64,000 bases of DNA from Hypholoma sublateritium FD-334 SS-4. Taxonomy: Eukaryota > Basidiomycota > Agaricomycetes > Agaricales > Strophariaceae. Under the pieces are notes generated by a model. The model was given only the letters and a program-made list of their open reading frames with translations. It did no database searches and was not told where the DNA came from. The stretch lies in NCBI GenBank assembly GCA_000827495.1, contig KN817612.1:97695-161694 (forward strand). Direction: 5' to 3'. This document shows positions 45,214 through 57,022 of the stretch, in pieces; the stretch's first letter is position 1; the number at the start of each line of letters is the position of its first letter. Made by a program: the position numbers and the translations under genes.

Positions 45214-45660
45214 GAAAACTAGTTAATTACACATGGTCCTGAATGGGTTCAAATGGTGGCAGGCACCTCTATTTCCGCTATGCACCCTTGACCGAGACCC
45301 GAGAAGAACAACAGCCACGCGCATAGACAGGAAGATCGCCTTGTTTGGTGTATTTGAGGCCATCTTCATGGCTTTGTTGTTCATAGCTCTCTGGTGAAAA
45401 GTACCCTTAGGATGTACACAGAGAATATGGAGAGTAGAGATAGGCCACTGAAGTTCAAGAATGAAGAGCAACTTGAGAGCAACAAGAGCACGGAATAACT
45501 TCAATGACTTGCGATTCGAAATTCAAATTGGGGCTGTGAAAGTCACATGATATACCTTATGCTCTGCACATTCCATATATCGATGGCGATACCGCTGCTT
45601 GACTTCTGCTACCATCTTGGCACCATCCAAACTCCTTTTACTTAGTCAATATATTGAAAG
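45214..45660. other. Left flank of the two-gene transposon
   Basis: Base composition changes from GC-rich to AT-rich here, so the element's left end probably lies in this interval. I could not find a terminal inverted repeat matching the right flank (53186-53420) by eye. Confidence 0.4.
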
Positions 45661-48600
45661 ATGGCCAAAGGACGAAAGGCTAATCCATTGCCTCAATGTG
45701 AGTCTTTGGAATTGTCTCATTTAAATGTGGTACTTAAAGTGTCAATGGTCCAATAGTCATAGAAGTATCAGAAGATGGCGAGACCATTCGATGCAAGATC
45801 TGTTTTGAAGCCAGTGAACAAAATGGCAACAAATGGATCAAGAAAGGCAGTTTACAGGCTCATTTATCATCAGACATTCATCGCACCTCCATCAATTCAC
45901 AGCTTACCAGAGAGTCTGCTCAAAGTGCGAGTGCACGATCCATGCAAGAAGAAAGGGAAATGGAAGAAAGTATGGATATTGCTATACTATCTTCAGTAAC
46001 CCAGCCCAGAGACACAAGAAAAGCTCACACTTCACATTCAAATGTTGAAGAACAAGAAATGTGGAACAGTTATGATGCCTCTAATGTTACATTCAATGCT
46101 GGTACAGATCCTACACTTGCTGCAGTTGAAGAAAGGAAAAAACTAGCATTGGAGGCTATTAATCTTGATATTTGGCATGGAACAGATTTTCTTCCAGAAG
46201 AAGATCCAAATAATGGAGAACAACTTTTGGATGATCTGGAACAGGAAGACATTCTTGACGAATTGCTAAGGAATGCTCGTGAGTGGCATTTATCAAACTT
46301 TTCTTTTCAATATTCACAATTTCTGGAATATTCAGATCTAAATGCTCCTGATGCAAGTGACTTACTCAATGAAGAAGCACAGCGTACAGGTCAATCTAAA
46401 ATAGCAGATGCTCAGGCTTGGTTCCCTTATGAATCTAAGACAGTAAGTTGTTCTTACTTTATAATATTTCATTCAATTATTAAATATATCATGCAGATGT
46501 TTCTTCTTGATACAATTGACAATCTTCCCAGAACACGAATTTCTAATTCACTTATGAATGTATTTCTCTGGATACTTCGTGAAACTGGGGCTCACAATGT
46601 TCCCTCTTTATACCATCTTCGTCAAGTACAAGCCTCTCTCCGCAAGTCATCTGGAGTGCCAACCACACAACACAAGTCTTCCAAAGGCAACATATTCTCA
46701 ATGAATGATCCACGTACACTAGTAGCTATGGTAAGCACATAAGTCTGTTTGCACACAATATAATATCTATATATAATTTTATTTCCAGGACTGGGCAAAT
46801 CCTACTGTTTGTGAACATATTCACCGTTATCCAGTAATTCCACCTGGCGGAGTTATCTCAGAGGTCTATCATGCACATAAATGGAGGAAGGATGTTGATC
46901 CACAGACATTAAGCCCTATGTATGATGCTGGCAACTGTCATTATTACATCAATGAACTTGCACGACTCAAATGTGGAAAATTTGTTATTCCAGTACGGTG
47001 GCTGGAAGACACAAATGGGAAGGTCTTTGCAGATGCATATATTGTTACAATTGACCACCAGGTAAGCTTTAAATTTATATTCAACTTTTCCATAAATTTG
47101 ATATATCTATACATGCTGCAGTCTATTGCTAATGTGGAAGATAAAGAAACAATTCTGGTTGAAGCATCTACTTTGCAAGATAATTTTTTGGATCTAACAG
47201 ATTTACAATTACTTCCTATATGGAACAGTAAGTAAAAAAATTGAGCTTAAATTGTGAAAGCAGACTTATATACAATCAAACAGATCAAGCTATAACATCT
47301 GGATATCCCACACAGATGCCTAATCCAGATCGGGCAATAGCAGATGGCAGTCCTCTATACACCAGCTGGATAGATATTTTTGGTGATGATGTGTCTGGAA
47401 ACCGCTCAAAAAGTTGGAACAAGCACTGGAACATTTATATGAGCCATCGAAACCTCCCCCGCAAACTTCTCCAGCAAGAATTCCACACACATTTTGTATC
47501 AACCTCACCAGTGGCTAGTATTACTGAACAATTTCATGCAGTCAAAGAAGTCATTGAGTGTGTATGTTCAAATTATTCAAAAACACAAACTAATTCTGCA
47601 TTTAATAGATCAACACATAAGAATCCTGTGAAAGTTCGCCATGGCAAGTCAGGAACACAAATATGTTTCAAGCTTTATGTCAATTGTGGGCCAGGAGATA
47701 ATCCAGCTCAAAGTGAGGTCTGTGGCCATATTGGAGGAAATGGAAATCATTTATGTCGGAAATGTCATGCTGGAGGCACACGTGAAGTCAAAAGAAGTAA
47801 TGATGGGTTTCATGGTCTTTTTGAGGTAAGAATCAATTTCTTTAGCTTTATATTAGTATTTACTGGAATGATATTTATAGCCTGGGATTACTCGCACAGC
47901 AACAGAAATTCTTGCTGATATTGAAAGTCAAGTCAAGTTAGCCTGTCTGGGTAATGCCCAGAATGTGAGCAACCAACAAACTAAAAATGGCATTAAAGAT
48001 GCATATACTCAATATTGGATTGAGCATCTTATTGATCGTGCACGAACTACACAAAAGGCACATCCTGAACGGAGCAAGGATGATATTCAGAATGAACTTT
48101 TATTATGGGTGCAGGAGCACAAAAATGATATTTATAATCCTTTTCTGACATTGAAAGGTAAGCACTTTGCTGTGATATATAATTGCACTATCTAAAGGAA
48201 GTTGTTACCTAGGGTTTAATCCTGCCATTGACACCCCAGTTGAAATTCTCCATACCATTCTTTTAGGTATTATAAAATACCTATGGCATGGTTCACATAC
48301 ATCATGGACAGTCAAGCAAAAACAAACATATTCAGTTCGTTTGCAATCAACTGATACATTTGGACTTTCTATTCATGCTATCCGGGCAAACTACATCATG
48401 CAATATGCCAATTCTCTAATTGGCCGCCAATTCAAAACTATTGCCCAAGTCAATGTATTTCATATCTATGATCTTGTCGACTCCACTCGTTTTGCTCTTA
48501 CAAAAGCAGTGGGAGAGCTTTCTGCATTATTGTGGATTCCAGAAATAAGGAGAATGGAAGAATATCTGGTATGTTTGAAATAAACTATTGTTGTTTTTTT

Positions 48601-50005
48601 TTTTTTTGAAGTGTTTATTTTCAGTCAGATGTTGAAGTTGCTGCAGCAAATGTTCTTGATCTATTTGCAATGATTGATCCAACAAAAATGACATCCAAAG
48701 TAAAATTGCATCTTCTTGCTCATCTGAAGGAAGATATTATCCGCTTTGGACCTCTTGTTGGAGTTGCAACAGAGACCTTCGAGTGTTTCAATGCCATTTT
48801 TCGATTCTGTTCTATTTTTTCAAACCATCTTGCTCCAAGTCGGGATATAGCTTTCCAGTTGGCTACTCAAGAAGTTTTAAAACATCGTCTGACTGGTGGC
48901 TGGTGGCCAACTGAAAATGGAGAATGGACTGCTCCAGGACCATCTGTTCGGAACTTTATTCATGACCATCCAACACTTCAAGCTCTTATAGGTTGGACCA
49001 GTAGCAAACAGCTCATCAATGGTAGGTTGGAATTTTAGTTATATAGCTCAATTTATTAACAATGTATTATAGGCTCTTTCAAACTAAGTCCTTTGAAATG
49101 TGATACAAACAACAGAATAATGCAAAACCGACAATATATTCCATGGTCTTCAACAAATGGTGCTAAAGCTTTAAACTCTGCAAATGCTGGAAGTTCACAA
49201 TGGACTTCTTGTCATCATGTTATTGCACAATCAGGAGACAAATGTGTATTGAATTCATGGATATTTGCAGTATCACCGTTTAATGTAAGTCAATCACTTT
49301 TATTTTAGTGTATATACACTAAGCTTTGGTATAGAAAGATGAATCTGTTACTGGCCGCATTGTTGAAATATTAGCTGACTCAACAGAAAAATGTGCTATT
49401 ATTATACTTGACCTTTTTGTGGTGCTGGGTTCCCGTCATGCAACATTCGGCATGCCAATGTTAGCTCGTCGCCAAAACGAAAAAACTTATGCTGTTATTC
49501 CATCCACAGTATGTGTATTATTTAGAAGTGCCTTATTGTACTGAATATTCCTTTTTAGATGGTACATTTTGCCTACAATGTGCAGCATGATTGTCTTCTT
49601 GCAAAATGTACAGCATCAGGACAGCAGCCATTAATGCAAGAGTGGGTTGAATCTGGTTTAACCAAATCTTGCATTGAGCACCAGGCAATAGATCGCTTTG
49701 TAATCAATACACATGCATTTCATAATGCACATCTCCTTCGGGCTGCCATACCACGGTCTCTTATTATCCCAATTCCCATTTATTCACCTGAAGACCGGAG
49801 GTCAAAGCATATAGAGATTGCACAAAGCCTTCAAGCTGTACAAGAAGTCAAACAAGCAGCATCTAAAGCAAAAGGAAAACAAAAACAAAATACAGCAATA
49901 ATTCCTGAATCAATAAAGGAAACACAATCAGGATCTAATAAGCGAACAAGATTAGAAAGAGATGATGAAGATTCAGATGGAATAGCAATGGAAACTGATC
50001 ATTGA
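45661..50005 (+). CDS. Plavaka-related (CMC-type) transposase with zinc-finger N-terminus
   Basis: Exon 1 [12 protein letters not shown] (45661-45697) joins to 45757 ([20 protein letters not shown]); a BED/C2H2-like finger follows (CKIC with HLSSDIH). Then FPYESK-type and [40 protein letters not shown], and the block [20 protein letters not shown] with [20 protein letters not shown], which parallel the Plavaka DDE core (ADDTSGNRSKKWNK type). A Cys/His cluster [19 protein letters not shown] and the helical [20 protein letters not shown] and [20 protein letters not shown] blocks follow. The C-terminus has a basic NLS-like KAKGKQKQ and [11 protein letters not shown]. About ten short introns; no internal stop was noticed in the joined exons, so it may be active. 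It cuts and pastes the element and is probably expressed from it. Confidence 0.75.
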
Positions 50006-50095
50006 AACACATTTATATTTTTAATTTGACTAATACTTGTCTATCATCACATTGTTATTCAAGGCTATAAAAATGCAGGTAGATTTTAAATTTCA

Positions 50096-53000
50096 TCAAT
50101 CTTGATTTCTTGTCCAATAGTTAGAAGTTCTGCTTCTTGCATTTCTTGCTCTTTGAAGCCTTTCAGCTGCCCTGCAATTGTTTTTTGTAGCATTTTTGTG
50201 AGCTCCAATGGATATACGTTGCAGTATATGATTGTGGGAGGAATGATTCCCACTTGGTGGCGGTAGTGTTATGTCATTTTGTTGAAGTGCAATAGTTGAA
50301 GGTAGCATTGTACCATGAGTAGTAGTCCCACTAAAAGACCTGGAAATATAAAGTATATAATATAATTAGTGTCAACTTTCAAGCAAGATGTAAATCAAAT
50401 AACAGACCATAGTGAATTTGATTGTGAAACAAAGTATATTCCATAATCAGCATAAATGAATGCATATTCATGATGTTCTTTTCTGGCTTGCAGCTCATAC
50501 TGTGCACATAGACCAGGGGCCACATCATTGTCACAGTGAAGGGGACTGGTATAGTTTTTGCACCTGTATAATGTAGCACCTGAGATGCCCAGTTTATCTC
50601 CAGCTTCTGTAGCCTCCTTCAAAGCTGAGAAAAGGGGAAAATCGAGAATTCTAGCCACTTCAGATAGCACCATAGAATCCTATATTTAAAAAATTATCAT
50701 CAATATTGAAAATATATGATGGACCAATTACCTCAGCGTCATTAAATAATGCATTTATGCCTTCTTCTTGATCAGCATCCATGCCTTTGTAGAAGACATA
50801 TGAATCTCCTGGCATTCCACCCATTGCTGATCTTGCACCTCTTCCAAACATCTGTCCCTGTGAATAGTTTTGGAATTGTTTGCCTCGGTTTATTTTAGAA
50901 ACATGCTGGAGTTGATGATGATTCGATATAAGCTTGTCCAAAATTTCTTTGGGAAAAGCTTCATAAATCCAGAAATCCAGCTACAATGAAGTCCATTTAG
51001 ATAATAGATTTACTCATAAAGCTCCAAGTTTACTTACAATGGTTTCTGGCTGACTTTGATCATATATTTGATATATAAGTGATCTGCATCTTTCAATAAT
51101 TTGCTCATCAGAGCAAATTGCTTTCAGACCCAGTTGATTAGGATGGAGTATTGGCCTCTTTTCAAAACTCTTAGCTGAGTCTTTTTTATTGCGCATCTTG
51201 AAATAGAATAGATGAAATAAATCATTATAATTTTTTTTGACACTTACTGGTAAAGCATCCACTAAATCAGGAGGGGCTAAAGAGACTCCACAACCAATAT
51301 GTTCACTTGCAACTACTTTCCTTTCAATATAAATCTTTTGAATACAACGAGACTGTTCTGGAAGATCCTTGCACTGTGAACATGGTGTTTTTTGGCCATA
51401 CTACTCAAAATCAAAAAAGTTATACATTGGAATTAATATATAGCAACTTACAATTCTGTTTTTGAAAAGATTATTTGACACTTTCTTTTTCAAACCAGTG
51501 AAGTCAAGTGACCTCTGGAAAATAATCTTGAGAGCAGGGTCCTTGACTGCAGACAAATCCAGTTTTTGTAAGTGCGACATTAGTTGACGGTAAGCCAAAT
51601 TGGTAGATGTTTCATTATTTAAGAATGATGCCTAAGATAATTTAAACTAGTTAATGACTTTTCAAAATTAAATTTAAAGAACATACATTTTTTTTCTGAG
51701 CCATAAGTGAATGTCCAAGCCATTGGAGCCCAGCTTCTCTGAAGTTGGACAAATTAAGCAAAAAGAAAATTGAAGATGGATATGACAATCTTGGGATTAT
51801 ATTTGGAGAATCCTTCAAAATCTTGCAAAGATATTTTCCCCAGTCTTGAGGAGGATTTTGATTGTTGTTCTAGATACAAAAAATAGTAAATAGTAAATTC
51901 ATAAAATGAATGGAATAGTTACAATGAATATAGGAATTTCAGCTTCCTTATGCCAGTCTTCAGATATAGCTTTTGGAATCCAATCAAATAAAACCAATAA
52001 TAAAGATTCATGAATACGATGACTTCGCATTAGTCGAATGGCAAAATCAGCATTCCACATAAACAAGCCATTGGGATTGCTCCATAACTCTACAATTTCA
52101 GGGAGATGAGAATCCTATATATGTGTTTGTTTTGAATTCAAAAAGTTTTAAATATATAGCAAAATATTAGTACTGACCTTGACAGCTTTTCTCCAACTCT
52201 CTTTATTGTAAATACCTGGTCGAACCTGGCGTATTTCTCGAAGACAATCAACAACACTGTTATAAAGCTCAGTGCTTTGATCAATAGAAAGATCTGTATT
52301 CTAAAAAAAAAAAATTAAAAAGTGTTCACAGAGAAATATGAAACATACATTTCGCTCTTTGAATGCAGTACTAAGGTCATTGAACCAATCAGAGCATTTG
52401 GCCAACCAGATATTTGGACTTTCAGCCAGTAGTTGGTTCCATTCAGAATGGTTGCGAGCATATACAGGAACCATATCGAAGTCTGCCAGGGTCTTCAGTG
52501 ATGAACCTTGCACAATACTATATGTCTCATCAGCATGTGCAACTTTGTGTCGTTTACGCAGTGGTGACTGTGACTGAGCTGCTGTTTGAGGCTCTGGCTC
52601 TTCTGACAGATCCATAGCCAACATGTCCATTGTAAGAGAATCCATTGCTGAGTCTTCTATCAAGGAATGCTGGTGGTATTGATGCTTGCATTCATGCAGC
52701 TTATTTTTTATTATTTGATCATTAGTACTTATTATTCTGATACTATTCTGAATAACAGACTCACCCGTAGTTTTTCAACACGCACCTGAAGCATAGCAAG
52801 AGCATGCTTTGCAGCTTCATGCTGATTAAACCTCTTGTACAACTGCACATCAAGGTATGTATCGAACACATCTTCATTGCTAATGCCTGAGTTCTGGATA
52901 GATTTGAGAGTACATTTCTCAGCCCAAACAACCACTGCTTTGATCTAATTTCATTTGATTAGACATATTTTTCCACATTTTAATGCAGTTTCCAATGGAT

Positions 53001-53185
53001 AATACCATATCTTTCCAGTCTGGGTGTTGACAAGTATCTTCCTTGATTTGCTTCCTCCAAGTACGATTTGCTGATCGACTAAGATAGCGCTTTTCGGTGG
53101 CAATCTTCTCCAATGATTCAATAACAAGACTCTGAAGCAGAGGACAGTCAAGAAAATCAAAGGCAAAGGGAGTCACGGCAGACAT
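50096..53185 (-). CDS. Transposon-borne 2-oxoglutarate/Fe(II) dioxygenase-like protein (TET/JBP-like)
   Basis: The ATG at 53185 begins MSAVTPFAFDFLDCPLLQSL; HPDWKDM joins to IKAVVVWAEKCTLKSIQNSG across a 63-nt intron. The long N-terminal half is helical with no known motif (KTLADFDMVPVYARNHSEWN, FMWNADFAIRLMRSHRIHES). The C-terminal exons encode LGISGATLYRCKNYTSPLHC followed by DNDVAPGLCAQYELQ, then YAFIYADYGIYFVSQSNSLW joined to SFSGTTTHGTMLPS and ILQRISIGAHKN. The HxD (HCD) pair, the distal His in THGTMLPS and the downstream Arg in QRISIG form the metal and 2-oxoglutarate ligand set of a double-stranded beta-helix oxygenase. Basidiomycete TET/JBP genes are known to travel with transposons, which supports the guess. 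It could oxidise methylated bases, but this is inference. Confidence 0.55.
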
Positions 53186-54043
53186 GCTTCAAAATTGGAG
53201 GAAATTTGGACAATGGAGGTTGGAGGCAAGGGGTGATCAGAGGACAGCCACCGACTGGGTGGAGATCTGACGCTGATCAACTTGAAACCATCGTATCAGC
53301 CACCGCACCCTTTGTTGATCACTTACATTTGGCCAACACTCAGCACTCCTGTGGCTACTTCGCAAGAAACTATTTGCATGAGCATGCGGTGCGCGCCGTT
53401 GTGTCCCCCCCCACCCCCTCTTGCCCATCATCAACCCGTTGGCACCCGCCCATGTGCACTGCAAGTCTCACTTGGCTGGTATTCTTCGGCGCTTCCCCAG
53501 CCTCCCTCTCTTTGCCCACCACTGCTACAGCATCACTCCCATGAGTGCCATTTATCGCTGCCTCAACCTGCTGCACGCCTCCGTCACCCAACATTGCCCC
53601 ATATTTCCCCTCCAGTGTCAGCGTGAGCCTCACGGCACCGCTTTTCCAGAAACAAGCCCACTGCCGCGGTGGCTGCGCGAGCTATAACGCTCTCGCAGGA
53701 GCCATTCTTCACCGGCACTCATTCCTCCAGCATCCAATGTCGCCTTACCACCAATGCCTGTGTGAGCTTCGAAGCTCGCGCGGGCGCCCGTTCTCGCTGT
53801 CACGCCACGCCCCGCCTCTCCACCCCTCCAGAAAGCGGCTCCATACCAGTCCGCTTCTCATCTAGGACCTAAACATGCCATCGCGGCTCCCGCGTGCGCT
53901 TCGAGGCTTATGCAGGCTCTATTTTTCGCTGTTCTGCCTCTCCATCACCCACTGTATGGCTGCTACCACATCCAGACGATTTTTTTTAGCTTCCGCCATT
54001 TCTGTATTCCTCCATATCCGCCGTCCTCATCTTCGCAGACAAC
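53186..54043. other. GC-rich flank with dispersed degenerate repeats
   Basis: No gene is recognised. GAGCTTCGAAGCTCGCGCGG with CCCGCCTCTCC (about 53766-53823) recurs in diverged form near 56427-56475, inside the insertion in SDHB. A CT-rich stretch precedes the SDHB start at 54044. Confidence 0.5.
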
Positions 54044-54799
54044 ATGCAGTCTATCCTCGCCCAAACTCGCTTCAGTGTTGGAAGACGCGCCTTTTCGACG
54101 TCCGTTGCACGATGGCAGGCGGTCACCCAACAGAAGCCGGTCCTGATGATTTAACGCTGGGTATGCACAGCACATTGAAGGGTTTGTTGTCGACTGACTA
54201 ACGCCCACAGTGCACACATAGAACCTTGTCCAGCCGGAGAAGAGACCCGAGCTGCAGTCGTACAAAATTGACTTGAACCAGACGGGGCCCATGGTGCATT
54301 CCCAGCCTACTACTGCAGCGAGGTCTCAGGTGCTAACGGTCCTGCTGCAGATCCTCGATGTGCTCATCAAGATCAAGAACGAGATGGACCCAACGCTGAC
54401 CTTCCGCCGCTCGTGCCGCGAGGGAATCTGCAGCTCCTGCGCCATGAACATAGATGGCCAGAACACCCTTGCGTGCCTCTGCAGGATCGACTGCGAGGGT
54501 AGCACCAACACAAAGATCTACCCGCTACCTCACAGTGCATTTACCGCCCGCCCGCTGCCCGTGGCGGATGCGGACCCCGCAGGGTAGTGTATGTCGTCAA
54601 GGACCTCGTGCCGGACATGACACTCTTCTACAAGCAATACAAGTCCATCCAGTCGTGGCTGCAGAACGACAAGCCGCCAGCCGAGGGTACATGGTCCGCA
54701 CTCTATATCGCGTGCTAATGTGCTGACGTTGCGCAGGCGAGTTCCTCCAGTCGCCAGAAGACCGCCGCAAGCTCGACGGCATGTATGAACGCATCCTCT
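54044..54799 (+). pseudogene. sdhB: SDHB (succinate dehydrogenase iron-sulfur subunit) pseudogene, 5' part
   Basis: Exons encode the presequence MQSILAQTRFSVGRRAFSTS, then [20 protein letters not shown], the 2Fe-2S cluster region [40 protein letters not shown] and RRKLDGMYERILS. Defects: an in-frame TAA at 54152-54154 where the family has Tyr (Y-R-W), an apparent small deletion before it, Arg for the conserved Cys in YECIL, and abrupt loss of similarity at 54799/54800. The frame resumes 6.86 kb away at 61658. Introns at their expected places (for example 54290-54350) are still spliceable. Complex II needs this subunit, so a functional copy must exist elsewhere or on another nucleus. Confidence 0.85.
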
Positions 54800-57022
54800 C
54801 ATCAGGAAAAAAACCAGGCAAGTCATGAACTCCCCTAGAGCATTAAAAATTGCTCTAGGTTACTTGTAATTTATTCATTTTCTTCAAAATACGCAATAAG
54901 TAGTGAATAAAATATATATATTCATTGACTATCTAAGGGCACCTCTATTGGCTTCGGAACGCTGCAGGCGCTCACCCTGCCCCCTTTTCGCAGTGGCACC
55001 AATGTTGTTGGGGCCTGGGTTTGCTTATTTAGGTACCATAAAATGTAGATAGCTTTTTTTCTGCATATCATTTGTTAGTGGTGTGACGGGTGAGGGAAGA
55101 TGGATGGGACACTCCGAGGGCGTTCAGCACCTCGAAAGGGGCCGGTGGCGCGGCGACGGGGTTCTGGTCGTCGAGGAGGGCACAGATGTTGGCGTTTTGC
55201 GGCTCGAGAGGGTCCGAAGGGCGGGTGCAGGCGCCGAGATCGCCGGCAACATTTTCGGTATGTCGAGCAGAGGGCTGCGCGGTGGAGAAACCCGGTGCTT
55301 CCCATTCCTTCGAGTGGGATTCGAGGGACGGGTTGGATGGGAATGGTGCGAGTAGTGTTGACGGGCATTTTGAGAAGGCGGCAGGGAGAGTACCTGCGTC
55401 GTTTGCGGCATGGTGGGTGGGCCGGTTTGGACGTCGACATCATGGCTGCCGTTTCAGACCAGTGGCGGCCGCCGGAGGCGCGAGGGACTGGGTAAGCGTG
55501 GATGACGGCGAGAGAGCAAGCGGGGCGGCCACTGCTTCGAGATGGGGCGGATGGCGAGCCGCCTGGGGCTGTCAGTCCTTCGGGACGGGCTTTCGGGTTG
55601 GTGCGAGCGTCGACATTGCGGGTAACGCCGCTGGGTGCGTCGAGGTAGGCTTGGACGGCGGGGGGTGACGGTGGTGGGCGCCTAGGCGACGGCCGGTCGA
55701 GCGCCCGCGACGCTCCGGGCCTTCTCGCATGGCAGATGTATCTATCGCGCCGACCCAGCGTCCCAGACACAGCGGGGTATGTGCGTGGACGCAGATGCAG
55801 GCGCGTGCCGCCGCAGCCCACGCGGATGGACGTCGAATGTCCGCCTGTTGCAGGAGGGCTGGGCACTGGACAAGACGTGAGCGCTTGAGCGGCGGCAGGG
55901 CGAGTGCGGGTGCGTACTTGCCTGTTCCCGCTGTGTTTTAGCCTGCGTTTACACGCCGTCGTGTGCAGGCGCCCGTCGTCGACAATTGCGCTACTTCGGC
56001 GCGGGGTGGGACGCGCCGCTGACGACGGGGTGGTTCGTCGCACGCACGGGGCTGTGTTGCGGGCGCTGGAGCGGGGCGTGCGGTTGGCGGGGCGTGGCCA
56101 GGCGGGTACTGCGGATCAGAAGGGGCAGATGTGACGAGGTGGGTGGACGTGCGGAGGTACGACGTGATAAGCAAGCACGGACTTTACAGAGAAAAGCATT
56201 TCACGCGGAGTTTAAAATGTCCGGCAGGTGCTCTGACACGCTCGCGCGACGCGCCACTGAGTCCAAAAATCCGTCACCGGGAGTCGGGACTCGGACCTGA
56301 CCACCGCCCACTTCCACTTCAGCCCCACAAGAACGTAACCACGGACCATCGCCGGTATCGCGGCGCCGCCACGAGCTGCGATGCTCGCGGTGCCGCGCCT
56401 CCCTGAACACGCCACTACGAGGCCCGCGGGAGCTTCGACGCTCTCGTGGGCGTCGTTCTCTGTCATCCCGCCTCTCCACAACCCGATCCCAGCTCTCGCG
56501 CTGCAACAACGACGAGCTTCGCATGATCTGCGGTGCTCGGAAGGGACACACAGCCTCGCCCTCTATAACCCCGCATGACCGCTGACCCGCCCCAAGTACA
56601 CAACACCGCCCGCCAGGCCTCGATCCTCCGCTGCCGGCTGCTTTCCGCGCCGCCATCGCGCCATTGCGAACATCGCAGCTCCCACAGGCATTTTCCTTCG
56701 ACATCGCATCGCGCCGGCGCTTCTGCCGCCTCTTCGCCCAACAACGCTTCAACGGTCGGCTTGCTCTCCGAACGCCCACCACCCGGCTAAGGCGCCTCTA
56801 TTCGACAACCACGACAATGGCCGCCGCTGCCACCGTTTTCCGCCTCAGCGCCTCTCATCGATGTCATGACGCCCGCGCAGCCGCTGCCCCACCTCCGTCC
56901 GCTTCTCAGTCCCCCCAACAACGCTGCGCAGGCGCCCTCGAGCGTTTTTCAACACCGCCCGGCCTCGCCTAGCCATCTGTGTGAGCATCGGAGCTCGCGC
57001 AGCTGGTGATCTTCGACGCGCA
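54800..57022. other. Insertion inside the SDHB pseudogene (left of the hAT element)
   Basis: GC-rich, with no recognisable gene; long frames on both strands (for example 55075-56043, 56201-56782) are compositional. An AT-rich stretch at 54830-55080 begins with a perfect 8-bp hairpin CTAGAGCA/TGCTCTAG (54833-54856). A segment near 56690-56788 (TTCGACATCGC ... CTCTCCGAACGCCCACCACC) is repeated, diverged, at 61519-61643 on the other side of the hAT element, indicating an internal duplication. Confidence 0.5.

Larger units (their letters stand above)
45661..53185. mobile_element. Two-gene Plavaka-like DNA transposon (body)
   Basis: Two long convergent multi-exon genes (transposase, plus; 2OG-Fe(II) oxygenase-like, minus) are separated by only about 90 bp. 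They occupy a block that is conspicuously AT-rich compared with both GC-rich flanks and is free of host-type genes. Plavaka-related transposases belong to the CACTA/CMC group. True ends and target duplication were not found, so the coordinates are those of the gene pair only. Confidence 0.72.

Noticed and set aside
45223..45504. Minus-strand small secreted protein (hydrophobic KLFRALVALKLLFIL start)
   Set aside because: The frame begins with TTG, not ATG, and no upstream exon with ATG is evident.
54833..54856. Perfect hairpin CTAGAGCA-N8-TGCTCTAG as a transcription terminator or MITE end
   Set aside because: Rho-independent terminators are bacterial, and no matching distal inverted repeat or target duplication was found.
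55075..56782. Long open frames on both strands inside the SDHB insertion
   Set aside because: Arg/Pro/Gly-rich frames in GC-rich DNA, overlapping on both strands, with no motif or splice support.
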